Source: CAZDBA01 sp964503615 (GTDB lineage Bacteria; Planctomycetota; Planctomycetia; Pirellulales; Pirellulaceae). From it: a DNA stretch of 12,434 nt. The position numbers and the translations under genes were made by a program. This document shows positions 1-7,075 of this stretch, in pieces. Positions within the stretch are counted from its first letter, which is position 1. Every line of letters starts with the position of its first letter. Location of the stretch: positions 1 to 12,434 of the forward strand of contig CAZDBA010000143.1 in NCBI GenBank assembly GCA_964503615.1. Direction: 5' to 3'. The notes beneath the pieces are model-generated. The model saw only the letters and a list, made by a program, of their open reading frames with translations, did no database searches and was not told where the DNA came from.

Positions 1-55
1 AACTAAGATACGCAACACCCCAGTTTTATTTCCCCTATCTCTACAAAAGTGCGAG

Positions 56-214
56 ATGATCAAGAGTCACTTTGGTGCGCGTCAGTTTTTGACTCGCGGA
101 TTGGATCGAGTCCGCAACGAGTGGCTTTGGTTGACCAGTTCGTTCAACCTGCATCGTTTGTTGAGGCTGATTACCAGCGGAGCCGACCCACCAGCGGCTT
201 GCCCGGCATCGTAG
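56..214 (+). pseudogene. C-terminal remnant of a DDE transposase
   Basis: The frame from the ATG at 56 to the TAG at 212-214 encodes 52 residues. They resemble the C-terminal end of DDE transposases of the IS5/IS1182 type: an IK-x-HFGARQFLTRGL segment, then VRNEWLWL, then FNLHRLL and a final GADPP. In such proteins this end normally follows a VEHPFG-like stretch. Here the residues just before it (LSLQKCE) do not fit, although the frame stays open back to position 2. I read this as a transposase tail joined to unrelated sequence near position 50, that is, a dead fragment. It could also be the end of an intact gene that starts before the window, but the poor upstream match argues against that. 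The family is named from memory of motifs, so the exact IS group is uncertain. Confidence 0.5.
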
Positions 215-246
215 CCTTCCTTGTCCGTCTAACCTTTTAATTTATT

Positions 247-303
247 GCCCCTCCTCCTCCGTCTGTTTCGTGCTGCGCACCAAACAGACGGGGGAAAGGG
301 GGC
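247..303. repeat. Large inverted repeat / hairpin, 57 nt
   Basis: Perfect arms CCGTCTGTTT (259-268) and AAACAGACGG (282-291) flank an inner GTGC-TGC-GCAC hairpin. Pairing continues outward from the G/C-rich 247-258 to 292-303, with one 2x2 internal loop (CC opposite AA) and a few G-T pairs. It lies between the transposase remnant and the 3' end of sthA. No uracil tract directly follows on either strand, so a standard intrinsic terminator is not clearly supported. It may be an IS-associated end, a dispersed palindromic repeat, or a two-way transcription block between converging units. Confidence 0.65.
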
Positions 304-398
304 ATAACAACAAAAAAACGAGTGACACACAATACTTCAACAAGCCGTAACGCGTCGGGTTTCCATTGTGGTCCCTTGAGAGGGAACTATTTCGAACT

Positions 399-1778
399 CT
401 AGAACAGACGGTTGTAACCGTTCAAGGCGGCTACTCGATACGCTTCGGCGAAGGTTGGATAGTTGAAGGTCGAGTTCATAAAATAGCGAAGGTTGTTTGC
501 TTCGCCTTTTTGACTCATCACCGCTTGACCGATATGAACGATCTCGGAGGCATTAAAGCCAAAGCAATGCACGCCAAGCACCTCCAACGTTTCGCGATGG
601 AAGAGGATTTTTAGCATTCCTACCGTTTGCCCTATGATCTGCGCGCGAGCCAGATTTTTGAACTGCGAAATTCCGACTTCGTAAGGAACCTTGGCTTCGG
701 TCAATTCTTTTTCGGTGCGCCCGATGCAACTAATTTCGGGACTTGTGTAGATTCCAGACGGGATTTCCGAGGCCAACACGCAACCATCTTCGCTTCCCAG
801 AATACGTGAGGCCGCAGCTCGCCCTTGCATGTAAGCCGCACTTGCCAGAGAAGGAAATCCGATCAGGTCGCCAACCGCATACACGTTCTCAACCTTAGTT
901 TGATAACAATCGTTGACCGCAACATAGCCGCGACTGTCCGGTTCGATCCCGATCGTTTCCAAGCCGAGATCGTTCGAATTACCGGTTCGCCCTGCTGCCC
1001 ACAAAAAAGCTTCCGACTTGAATTGCTTGCCGCTTTCCAAGTGAACAATCACGCCGTCGTCCATGCTTTCAATTTTTTGGAAGTTCTCGTTGTGGCGAAT
1101 TACCACTCCACGCTCCCGCATGTGGTAACCCAAAGCGTCTGAGATTTCGTCGTCCAGAAAATCTAACAACTCGTCACGACCGTTAACCAGATTGATCTTG
1201 GTTCTCAGGTTGCGAAACATCGATGCGTACTCGCATCCAATCACACCTGCGCCTAAAACTGTCATCGATTGGGGAAGGAACGCGATGTCAAGAATCGTAT
1301 CGCTGTCAAAAACTCGAGGGTGCGAAAAATCAATGTTCTCAGGACGGTAGGGACGACTACCCGTTGCCAGAACGATATGTTCCGCTGAATACTCGGTGTT
1401 GTCGGCGACGATCGTATTGGGGCCGGTGAATCGAGCATGCCCCTGAACCACTTTTACATCGTTACGGCCATAAAACCCGCCGCGCATCTGAACTTGTTTA
1501 TCGATGATTGCTTGAGCACTTTTCCGTAGGTCCGCAACGGTGACTTTTGCATTGACTCCCGCATCTTCGAAAAGTGGATTGTTGAGCGCTTCGGTTAATC
1601 GATAAATTGAAAACCGCAACGCCTTGCTGGGGATCGTGCCCCAATGAGTACAGCCGCCGCCGACCCGGCTATGCCGTTCGAAAAGCACTACCTTCTTGCC
1701 GTTTTTGACCAGTTGCATGGCTGCGCCTTCGCCGCCGGGGCCCGATCCAATTACGATCGCATCTACTCGTTCACTCAT
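399..1778 (-). CDS. sthA: Soluble pyridine nucleotide transhydrogenase (SthA family)
   Basis: This cytosolic FAD flavoprotein is expected to move hydride between NADPH and NAD+, balancing the two pools. From the ATG at 1778 it has 459 residues, close to the length of E. coli SthA (about 466). The FAD-binding motif GSGPGGEG is at residues 11-18. The family signature GGGCTHWGTIPSKAL starts near residue 40 and keeps one cysteine instead of the CxxxxC disulfide of dihydrolipoamide dehydrogenase, which separates SthA from that enzyme. A second Rossmann motif (LGAGVIGCEYA) for the nicotinamide nucleotide and the FAD motif AVGDLIGFPSLASAA follow, then a dimerisation domain ending in YNRLF. An in-frame start at 1838 would add 20 residues, but E. 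coli SthA starts just before the same YDAIVIGSGPGGEG segment, so 1778 is preferred. The oxidase gene upstream ends 83 bp away in the same direction, so the two are probably cotranscribed. Confidence 0.93.
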   Translation of the reverse strand: MSERVDAIVIGSGPGGEGAAMQLVKNGKKVVLFERHSRVGGGCTHWGTIPSKALRFSIYRLTEALNNPLFEDAGVNAKVTVADLRKSAQAIIDKQVQMRGGFYGRNDVKVVQGHARFTGPNTIVADNTEYSAEHIVLATGSRPYRPENIDFSHPRVFDSDTILDIAFLPQSMTVLGAGVIGCEYASMFRNLRTKINLVNGRDELLDFLDDEISDALGYHMRERGVVIRHNENFQKIESMDDGVIVHLESGKQFKSEAFLWAAGRTGNSNDLGLETIGIEPDSRGYVAVNDCYQTKVENVYAVGDLIGFPSLASAAYMQGRAAASRILGSEDGCVLASEIPSGIYTSPEISCIGRTEKELTEAKVPYEVGISQFKNLARAQIIGQTVGMLKILFHRETLEVLGVHCFGFNASEIVHIGQAVMSQKGEANNLRYFMNSTFNYPTFAEAYRVAALNGYNRLF

Positions 1779-1861
1779 TTTGATTCCGTTCCATAATTCT
1801 TGACGCCTGATTCTGACAGGCTTACCTGAAATTGACAACGCAGGTCGAAGGCTTTATCGAC

Positions 1862-3001
1862 CTATGCTGGCCGATTGTCCGCAAACCGAGCCAGTCGTAG
1901 AAATTCCAGCCGCTGGTCACGCTGGCCTTCCAGCATGTTGACAAGCGACTCGCCGATCACCGGTGCAAATTTAAAGCCATGTCCCGACATGCCAGCAGCA
2001 AACGACAGCCCTGGATGATCAGGATGGGTGTCAACAATAAAGTGCTCGTCCGGCGTCAGCGTGTACATGCACACGCTTGAATAGACAACGCTGTGGTGTT
2101 CAAAGTCCAGATACCGGTCCACGAATTTAGTTGCACGCATCAGGCTGGCTTGATCGATGTCCCGATCCAGATTCGTCGGGTCCTCGATCGTTTCGCCGCC
2201 TGAATGCTCACCGATCTTGATCCCCAGTTTGTCGATTTGCGGCGTCGCGTAAAACCAATCCTTTTTGTCCGTCTCCACAAAGACAAAAGGAAAGCCGTTT
2301 TTGTAGTGACCATCGATTCGATCGTTCTGAAACCAGTGTTGATGTTTGCGAACGACACGTAGCGGAAGGTTGATATCGCTCAGGATCTGCTTTGTCCAGG
2401 CACCTGCCGTGACGATCAACTTGCGACAGTGATAAGTTTCTTCGCCTGCTTGAACGGTGAACGTTCCATCATCGTTGGCACTCCATTCGGTAACGGTCGT
2501 GTTGGATCGTAGTTCAGCTCCGAGATCTTTTGCTTGTTTTAAGATCGTTGCGATACATTTTTCGACTCGTAGGAACCCCGCGTTTTGCTCAAATACTCCG
2601 ACTTGTCCGTCCTCGGGAGTTACTAGCGGAAACCGTTCTGGAATTTGCGATGTGTCCAAGGACTCAACAGTGAGTTCATGTTGTTTCGCGCTTTCCAAAA
2701 CGCCTTTTACAACCTCACTGTTGGGATCGCCGATTTGCAACACGCCAGTACGACGAACCAGAATTTCGCGACTTGTCTCCTGTAAACGGTCCCAATGCTC
2801 CCACGCGGCCTTGGCCATGGGGACATAATTCGGGTGCTCGAAATAGGCCGTTCGAATCATGCGGGTTTGTCCGTGGGAGCTGCCACGGTTATGAGCCGCA
2901 CCAAATTGCTCGATCCCAAGCGTCTTAAATCCCTTTTTGATTGCCGAAAGTAGTGCCGAACTACCAATTCCGCCTGTACCCAGTACGATAAAATCATACA
3001 T
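1862..3001 (-). CDS. solA: Monomeric sarcosine oxidase / N-methyl-L-tryptophan oxidase (FAD)
   Basis: The 379-residue product belongs to the DAO superfamily of flavin amine oxidases, which oxidatively demethylate N-methyl amino acids to the amine, formaldehyde and hydrogen peroxide. The N-terminal dinucleotide motif is LGTGGIGSS (residues 7-15). The family signature GSSHGQTRMIRTAYFEHP comes next, and C311 in CMYTLTPDEHFIVD matches the cysteine that carries the covalent FAD in monomeric sarcosine oxidase (C315 in Bacillus). GMSGHGFKFAPVIGE near the C terminus lines the flavin site. The length fits the family (about 370-390). The ATG at 3001 is preceded by GGAAAG (complement of 3010-3015). The exact substrate cannot be told from sequence. 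It lies upstream of sthA on the same strand and is divergent from the HMA lipoprotein gene. Confidence 0.88.
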   Translation of the reverse strand: MYDFIVLGTGGIGSSALLSAIKKGFKTLGIEQFGAAHNRGSSHGQTRMIRTAYFEHPNYVPMAKAAWEHWDRLQETSREILVRRTGVLQIGDPNSEVVKGVLESAKQHELTVESLDTSQIPERFPLVTPEDGQVGVFEQNAGFLRVEKCIATILKQAKDLGAELRSNTTVTEWSANDDGTFTVQAGEETYHCRKLIVTAGAWTKQILSDINLPLRVVRKHQHWFQNDRIDGHYKNGFPFVFVETDKKDWFYATPQIDKLGIKIGEHSGGETIEDPTNLDRDIDQASLMRATKFVDRYLDFEHHSVVYSSVCMYTLTPDEHFIVDTHPDHPGLSFAAGMSGHGFKFAPVIGESLVNMLEGQRDQRLEFLRLARFADNRPA

Positions 3002-3095
3002 AATGTGAACTTTCCATTGCTGGTCGCTGCCGTTCGCTTTACGGACGGTGCGTCCATACTATTTACTTGACAGAATTTAACACAGGAACGTAATC

Positions 3096-3407
3096 ATGAA
3101 ACCGCTAGTTGTGTTGGGGTGCTCGTTGGCCCTCGCGGTGGCCATTGGGTGTGAAAATCCCGAATCCAGTCCGCTGAAAGTCAATCCAGGGAACAGTATC
3201 GTATCGTTCCACGTTGCCGGCGCTTCGTGAGGTTCATGACCGGACACGGTTCGAGACACGTTCTCGCAGTTACCGGGGGTAACTGATGTTAGGTTTGACG
3301 AAGGGACAGGTACGGCAAAATTGAGCTATGACGCCACTGAGTTTACGCCCAGTGAGCACGTCGGCACGATGCTTGGTCGGTATGAAGTCACTCTCAAAAA
3401 AGAATAG
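3096..3407 (+). CDS. Predicted selenoprotein: HMA-domain lipoprotein with a UxxU motif (two in-frame TGA)
   Basis: One frame runs from the ATG at 3096 to the TAG at 3405-3407, interrupted only by TGA at 3228-3230 (codon 45) and 3237-3239 (codon 48). Read through, it gives 103 residues. An AGGAA ribosome-binding site (3084-3088) lies 7 nt before the ATG. Residues 1-19 form a lipoprotein signal with lipobox AIGC (C19), so the protein should be membrane-anchored outside the cytoplasm. Residues 34-102 fit the HMA fold: first strand ending FHVAG, then the metal loop, a helix with TFSQLPGV, and a second strand DVRFDEGTGTAKLSYD. The canonical metal loop is GMTCxxC; here it is GAS-TGA-GS-TGA, so both metal-binding cysteines are the TGA codons. 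That pattern points to two selenocysteines instead of random nonsense mutation, and the frame is intact after them. The GDPD gene starts 46 bp downstream. Without selenocysteine decoding, translation would give only a 44-residue lipopeptide. Confidence 0.72.
3247..3285 (+). promoter_or_regulatory. Candidate SECIS region: stem-loops after the second TGA
   Basis: Two adjacent perfect hairpins lie just after TGA2 (3237-3239). The first is CGAGA/TCTCG with loop CACGT (3252-3266), 12 nt past TGA2, which could gain a lower stem CGGT/ACCG (3247-3250 with 3272-3275). The second is CAGTTACC/GGTAACTG with a GGG loop (3267-3285); its loop starts 35 nt after TGA2. As I recall, bacterial SECIS elements have a stem-loop within about 16-37 nt of the UGA and a G at the start of the apical loop; the second hairpin meets this and the first meets the spacing only. 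The lower stem of the first and the second hairpin are mutually exclusive. Confidence 0.5.
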
Positions 3408-3453
3408 CAGTGATTGATTTTTCATCGTTGTAATATTCGAGGGATGAGATTAA

Positions 3454-4173
3454 ATGAGTTCCTTGCTACGGAAATCCTTGATCTATCTTGGTGGCATCGC
3501 AGGCTCGCTTGCGATGCTCGCCAGTTGTATCGTTTGGTTTTGGATGCCGGGGACCTTTTTTAAATACACCAATTTGGGGCATCGATTGGGCGGCGATGTG
3601 ATTTCCGACCATCCGGAAAACACTCTAGAGCTGTTTCGCATGACGATCCTGGATCGCAAGCTGGAAAGCGATCCGGAATACCTCTACTCTGAATGCGATC
3701 TGCGGGAAACCGCCGATCAAGAGATCGTTATTTTTCACGATTGGGATCTAAGTCGATTGGTTCCCGATACGCCTGAGAACCGAGCTGCAATCGGTGCTGA
3801 GAAAATCGACAAGCAAACGATCCAGGAACTCACGCTGCTCCAGATTAAAAAACTACGGCTAAGCGGAGGGGAGCAAGTTCCAACGTTGGAAGAGTTGCTT
3901 TCCTGTGCGAGTGAGTTGGACTTGGAAAAGCCACTGCTGTTAGAGATCAAGCTTTTGCACTCTGACGTTGGACGGCAAAAAACGATTGAGCTTGCGCAAA
4001 AGTATCGTGATCAGCACCAGATGGAAATCGACTTTTTGGCCTTTCGCAGAAACATCAGGCGTTCGTTCGACGATCCCCGAAAGTCGCTGGATAAATTCAA
4101 AGCGGCCGGGTTTCGTGTTTACCAAGTCTATCGCGACAAAACGCCCAACAACGACATTTGTGAAAACTGGTAA
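3454..4173 (+). CDS. Membrane-anchored glycerophosphodiester phosphodiesterase (GDPD) family protein
   Basis: The 239-residue product has an N-terminal hydrophobic segment (about residues 9-31) that should anchor it in the membrane, followed by a GDPD-type TIM barrel. Visible family elements are GHR (42-44) with HPENTLELF (53-61), ECD (80-82) and HD (95-96). Together they supply the histidine pair, the Glu-x-Asp metal ligands and the general acid/base expected for hydrolysis of glycerophosphodiesters to glycerol-3-phosphate and an alcohol. PTLEELL and LLLEIKL follow as in other members. Spacing between HR and PENT is slightly longer than usual. The ATG is preceded by GAGGG (3439-3443) at 10 nt. 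It starts 46 bp after the HMA lipoprotein gene in the same direction, so cotranscription is possible. The substrate is unknown. Confidence 0.8.
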   Translation: MSSLLRKSLIYLGGIAGSLAMLASCIVWFWMPGTFFKYTNLGHRLGGDVISDHPENTLELFRMTILDRKLESDPEYLYSECDLRETADQEIVIFHDWDLSRLVPDTPENRAAIGAEKIDKQTIQELTLLQIKKLRLSGGEQVPTLEELLSCASELDLEKPLLLEIKLLHSDVGRQKTIELAQKYRDQHQMEIDFLAFRRNIRRSFDDPRKSLDKFKAAGFRVYQVYRDKTPNNDICENW

Positions 4174-4191
4174 CGGCAGTAGCCTGAGTTG

Positions 4192-4219
4192 TCAGACTTC
4201 GGTTTTGCGACGGGTCTGA
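4192..4219 (+). terminator. Weak hairpin after the GDPD gene
   Basis: TCAGAC (4192-4197) and GTCTGA (4214-4219) form a 6-bp stem with a 16-nt loop, 19 bp after the GDPD stop codon. No uracil run follows, so a role as terminator is only a possibility. Confidence 0.25.
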
Positions 4220-4337
4220 ATTCTGAGAGGGGCCAGCTACCCTAAAAGATATATCTTTCGCTCGGTGATGAATTTTTGCCAATCTCTTTTGAGCTGAACC
4301 GAATAGCTTGCAAGTATTCCTAAGCCAAAAATAGAGA

Positions 4338-4814
4338 GTGAAATCGAGACTAATGATTCAATGCAAGCCTTTGGGGATCTGTTCGTGGGACTTTCGAATC
4401 GCAGGCGGAAAAAACAAGGCGATCTTGAACTTCAATTGGCTGAGTGAACAAGGAGGTATCACGATCGACGGTTATCGATTCGAAGTAAACAAACACGGAA
4501 TGCTAAGTGGAAAGTGGACTCTGGATCATCCAAAACTGCCATCCGTTTCTGCTCAAAAAGGATTTACACGAAGCTTCGACATTCAGGATTCGTCGGGAAA
4601 ATTACGTCTTGCCGCAGATTCACCGTTTGGCCGGAGTTTCTCAATTGCCGATGGGACCTCTACGATTGCAAAGCTTGCTCCCGTACATCTCTTTACGCGA
4701 CGTAGTACGATTCGGTTGTTCAATCACAAAGTCGATTTCGCAACGATCGCTTTTGCGTTTTGGCTCGTCGTGCTAACTTGGCGACGAGCAGCGAGAAACG
4801 CCAACAACAACTAA
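4338..4814 (+). CDS. Conserved hypothetical protein with a C-terminal membrane segment
   Basis: About 158 residues from GTG at 4338, or 153 from ATG at 4353; neither has a clear ribosome-binding site. The protein is rich in short beta-strand-like segments: NFNWLSEQGGITIDGYRFEV, then a GMLSGKW turn, FTRSFDIQDSSGKLRL and FGRSFSIADG. It ends with a hydrophobic stretch (ATIAFAFWLVVLTW) and a basic RRAARN tail. I recall similar hypothetical proteins of about 150-180 residues in other bacteria, with the same FTRR and FWLVVLTWRR endings and a layout reminiscent of tubby-like/scramblase beta folds, but I cannot name a function. It converges with the PurA-like gene, with only 3 bp between the two stop codons, leaving no room for a separate terminator. 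Confidence 0.65.
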   Translation: MKSRLMIQCKPLGICSWDFRIAGGKNKAILNFNWLSEQGGITIDGYRFEVNKHGMLSGKWTLDHPKLPSVSAQKGFTRSFDIQDSSGKLRLAADSPFGRSFSIADGTSTIAKLAPVHLFTRRSTIRLFNHKVDFATIAFAFWLVVLTWRRAARNANNN

Positions 4815-4817
4815 TTC

Positions 4818-6089
4818 TTACATATCTGGTTCGCGCATGGACAGTTCGCGGACGACCGTTCGATCGTCCGCCGTGGGGCCGTTGCCTGTTAAAAAGATTG
4901 GACACAATTCTTGCAGTTCAGCGAGCAACTCCTGCTTGGAAACAGACGTGTATTCTGGAGTTGCTTTTAGTAGCGCCTCGGTCACAGCCTCTTGTTCACG
5001 CATCGTTCTCGGCACGGTCAACGAATCGCATCCGTTGTATTTTCGGCAGACGCGAGGAGATTCAGGCAGTTCATCCAGATGGTTCACGACCAAGCCATCG
5101 ATAGGTACCACAGCCATTGCGTATTTGAGCAGTATCAAGTCCAACGGGCCTGAGAGGATTTTGCCTTGCCAATCGTTCTGAGGATTGCCTTTGTCGTTGA
5201 TCTGTCCGGTCAACGCTTTGCAAAACGAAGGAAATGGCCCCGCCCCGTGGCGGGTTGAATAGGCACGTGTCAGGCCAAGCGTAATGACTCGCTCAAAACC
5301 GGTTTCTGCCAGGATCTCCATCGCGTGCAAAGGCGTGACGGTACTCCAAGTCGTATAAGGGTGGAAACCGAAATACTCATCCAGCAAAACGCCTTGAGCT
5401 CCTTCGAAGATCGCAAGCTCTGCGTCCGGCATTCGCTCTGAAACAGCAACACGTTCCATGTTCGCAATGAGGTTGTCTGCTTCCTGGGCAGGCCGTGTCG
5501 TATAGATCGTTTCCGCATAATGAGGGTCGACATGGTCCAGTTTTTGCAGTTCCAGTAGAAACCGATCTCGCATGATCGTAAGTTTCTCAATCAGCAACTG
5601 CCGGTTACTGAGATCACTCATTACGCACGCATCCAAGCCGTGGTTCAGCCAATAGCTACGAGATTCCCCAATCCCCAGCCCACATGACCCGTGCCGTTGT
5701 GCACGTCGGGAAATTTCTCGCAGCCGATTCATGGCGATGTGAAACTTTGTAGAAAGCAAACAGTTCGAATTGGCCGTCAGCATCGCGTACGGGTTGGAAA
5801 CGCCAAGCCGAATCAGGTTTTGGGCTTCTGGGCCCAGCGTCGATGGGCAGATGATCATGCGTGGACCAAGATACGTATTCACGCCGGCCAACGTTCCCGA
5901 TCCGAACTGCGAAAAAGTATGTCGCTCGCTCAGATCGAAGGTTCCGGGCAGTTGTACGTTGTGGCCTGCCTGGGCTCCTCCGCAATAGCGCACCACCAAA
6001 TCCGCATTGTTGTCGCGCGCGAGAAAGTCGACAGTGGCACCTTTGCCTTCGTCCCCAAATCCCAGTCCAACCGTAACGATTGCTTTCAT
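4818..6089 (-). CDS. Divergent adenylosuccinate-synthetase-like enzyme (PurA superfamily)
   Basis: From the ATG at 6089 the product has 423 residues, close to PurA length (about 430). The GTP-binding/catalytic loop is GLGFGDEGKG (residues 8-17), keeping the catalytic-type D13 and K16; RYCGGAQAGHN (34-44) keeps the catalytic-type H43. Later blocks also align with PurA: FEGAQGVLLDEYFGFHPY, a GAGPFPSF segment, IDGLVVNHLDEL and a C-terminal TGNGPTADDRT. Key substrate positions differ: GGHNAGH of PurA is GGAQAGH here, and the GRxRRxGW arginine block is replaced by WQGKILSGPLD. So it probably joins an amino-acid-like acid to a purine nucleotide other than IMP, or does related chemistry; housekeeping purine synthesis is unlikely to be its job. 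A TTG at 6104 could add 5 residues, but the ATG is preferred. It is last in the cluster with VWA, pseudokinase and Nudix genes, behind an intrinsic terminator. Confidence 0.8.
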   Translation of the reverse strand: MKAIVTVGLGFGDEGKGATVDFLARDNNADLVVRYCGGAQAGHNVQLPGTFDLSERHTFSQFGSGTLAGVNTYLGPRMIICPSTLGPEAQNLIRLGVSNPYAMLTANSNCLLSTKFHIAMNRLREISRRAQRHGSCGLGIGESRSYWLNHGLDACVMSDLSNRQLLIEKLTIMRDRFLLELQKLDHVDPHYAETIYTTRPAQEADNLIANMERVAVSERMPDAELAIFEGAQGVLLDEYFGFHPYTTWSTVTPLHAMEILAETGFERVITLGLTRAYSTRHGAGPFPSFCKALTGQINDKGNPQNDWQGKILSGPLDLILLKYAMAVVPIDGLVVNHLDELPESPRVCRKYNGCDSLTVPRTMREQEAVTEALLKATPEYTSVSKQELLAELQELCPIFLTGNGPTADDRTVVRELSMREPDM

Positions 6090-6101
6090 CTTTTCGCTCG
6101 T

Positions 6102-6151
6102 CAAAAATTAAAAACGAGTTCCGCCCCTGAATCACTTCAGCGGCGGAACTC
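6102..6151 (-). terminator. Intrinsic terminator / attenuator between the VWA and PurA-like genes
   Basis: On the minus strand, arms GAGTTCCGCC and GGCGGAACTC (6116-6125 with 6142-6151) pair perfectly. A C-C mismatch and an inner 5-bp stem CTGAA/TTCAG with a TCAC loop follow. Immediately 3' on the minus strand is a U-rich tract (complement of 6102-6114). This is a textbook rho-independent terminator, 9 bp after the VWA stop and 12 bp before the PurA-like ATG. It should cut readthrough into the PurA-like gene unless relieved. Confidence 0.85.
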
Positions 6152-6160
6152 CACAAAGTA

Positions 6161-7075
6161 TTACTTGTCCAACGCTGCAGCAACTGAGCGGGCGATCTCC
6201 GCCGTGGCGCCTTGTTGTTGCAAGTCGCCGGTCAGCTCGGACAACGTGGTCGCCTTTTCGGCTAAGCCGATCGTGCTTGCGATCAACTCGCTGATTCCGG
6301 CTGGATCGTCCAAGCGAAGTGCCTGCTGGCCAAACATGTCACGCCAACAGTGGATCACTTCGCTGTCGTCGTAGTAGCTGGTCAAGTTCGGTAGGATCGA
6401 ATAGATCTCGAACTTTTCTTTTGCTTCGGCCAGGATTTGCTCCAAAGGAATGTCTGCTTGTATATCGTCACCGAAAACTTGTTTGACTTCCCTGCGACTT
6501 ACTACCGAATAAGGCATCTCGTCGCCGATCAAAAACGCGTACCCCTTCTTGCCTCGTTTTTCGAAACGATCAGTAACCGTTTTGCGAGCCAAAAAGTACA
6601 AGCCCAACTCGTACGATTCGGTTTTCTGGCCACCACCACCCCCTTCGAGATAGAGGTTCGCCAAGTCGTTTTCGATTTCGTTACCCGATTCGAATTGTCC
6701 GATTTGCACGGGTGCAATGTCGCAAGTCGCATCGCCGATCCCACCGACCAGGATCGAAGGGTCTTCGACAAACCCACGTCGAAGACACAAGTCCATCAAA
6801 GAACACAAGCTGTCCTGTAGCGTGATGGGAACTCTTCGCATTGAGCCGGTGACATCAAACAAAACGACGATTGGGGTCGAGTTCGGTTGGGCCTCGCTGT
6901 CGCGCGATTCGCGGACTCCATTGGTAAAATTTCTGGGATCCATTTTGGAATGAACTCCAGCTCGTCGCTCTCCACGACGAATCTCTTCGTCGTACTCAAA
7001 AGCAGACTTCTTAAGCCGTTTTAGCTCGGCCTTACGATCATGATAATGGTCTTCAGACCAACGTGTACCACCCAT
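6161..7075 (-). CDS. Von Willebrand factor A (VWA) domain protein
   Basis: The 304-residue cytosolic protein (no signal or membrane segment seen) starts with a charged, helical N-terminal region (about residues 1-65). A VWA domain follows, opening with VVLFDVTGSM, in which D74-V-T-G-S78 is the MIDAS DxTxS variant of the usual DxSxS. LVGGIGDATCD (a GDA-type second MIDAS strand) and FLIGDEMPY match later VWA strands, and a GGGGGQ run lies between them. VWA domains of this kind usually hold a metal ion and mediate protein-protein contacts in larger assemblies. The start codon overlaps the pseudokinase stop codon in TAATG, so the two are translationally coupled. No catalytic domain is seen, and the partner is likely to be encoded in the same cluster. 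Confidence 0.85.
   Translation of the reverse strand: MGGTRWSEDHYHDRKAELKRLKKSAFEYDEEIRRGERRAGVHSKMDPRNFTNGVRESRDSEAQPNSTPIVVLFDVTGSMRRVPITLQDSLCSLMDLCLRRGFVEDPSILVGGIGDATCDIAPVQIGQFESGNEIENDLANLYLEGGGGGQKTESYELGLYFLARKTVTDRFEKRGKKGYAFLIGDEMPYSVVSRREVKQVFGDDIQADIPLEQILAEAKEKFEIYSILPNLTSYYDDSEVIHCWRDMFGQQALRLDDPAGISELIASTIGLAEKATTLSELTGDLQQQGATAEIARSVAAALDK

Noticed and set aside
49..240. 63-residue frame starting at 49
   Set aside because: It overlaps the transposase remnant in another frame, starts with GTG and has no recognisable features.
1779..1838. 20-residue extension of SthA
   Set aside because: The family begins just before the GSGPGGEG motif; the extension has no family match. It remains a possible annotated start.
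3096..3230. A 44-residue lipopeptide ending at the first TGA, with the rest a decayed gene
   Set aside because: The frame continues intact for 58 more codons with clear HMA-fold features, and the two TGA codons replace exactly the conserved cysteines. Kept as the main alternative to selenocysteine.
3077..3259. Minus-strand 60-residue frame opposite the HMA lipoprotein
   Set aside because: It is a shadow of the plus-strand gene; no ribosome-binding site or family resemblance.
6090..6104. TTG start for the PurA-like protein
   Set aside because: It lies in the U-rich tract of the terminator and adds only five residues; the ATG at 6089 sits at the usual PurA position.
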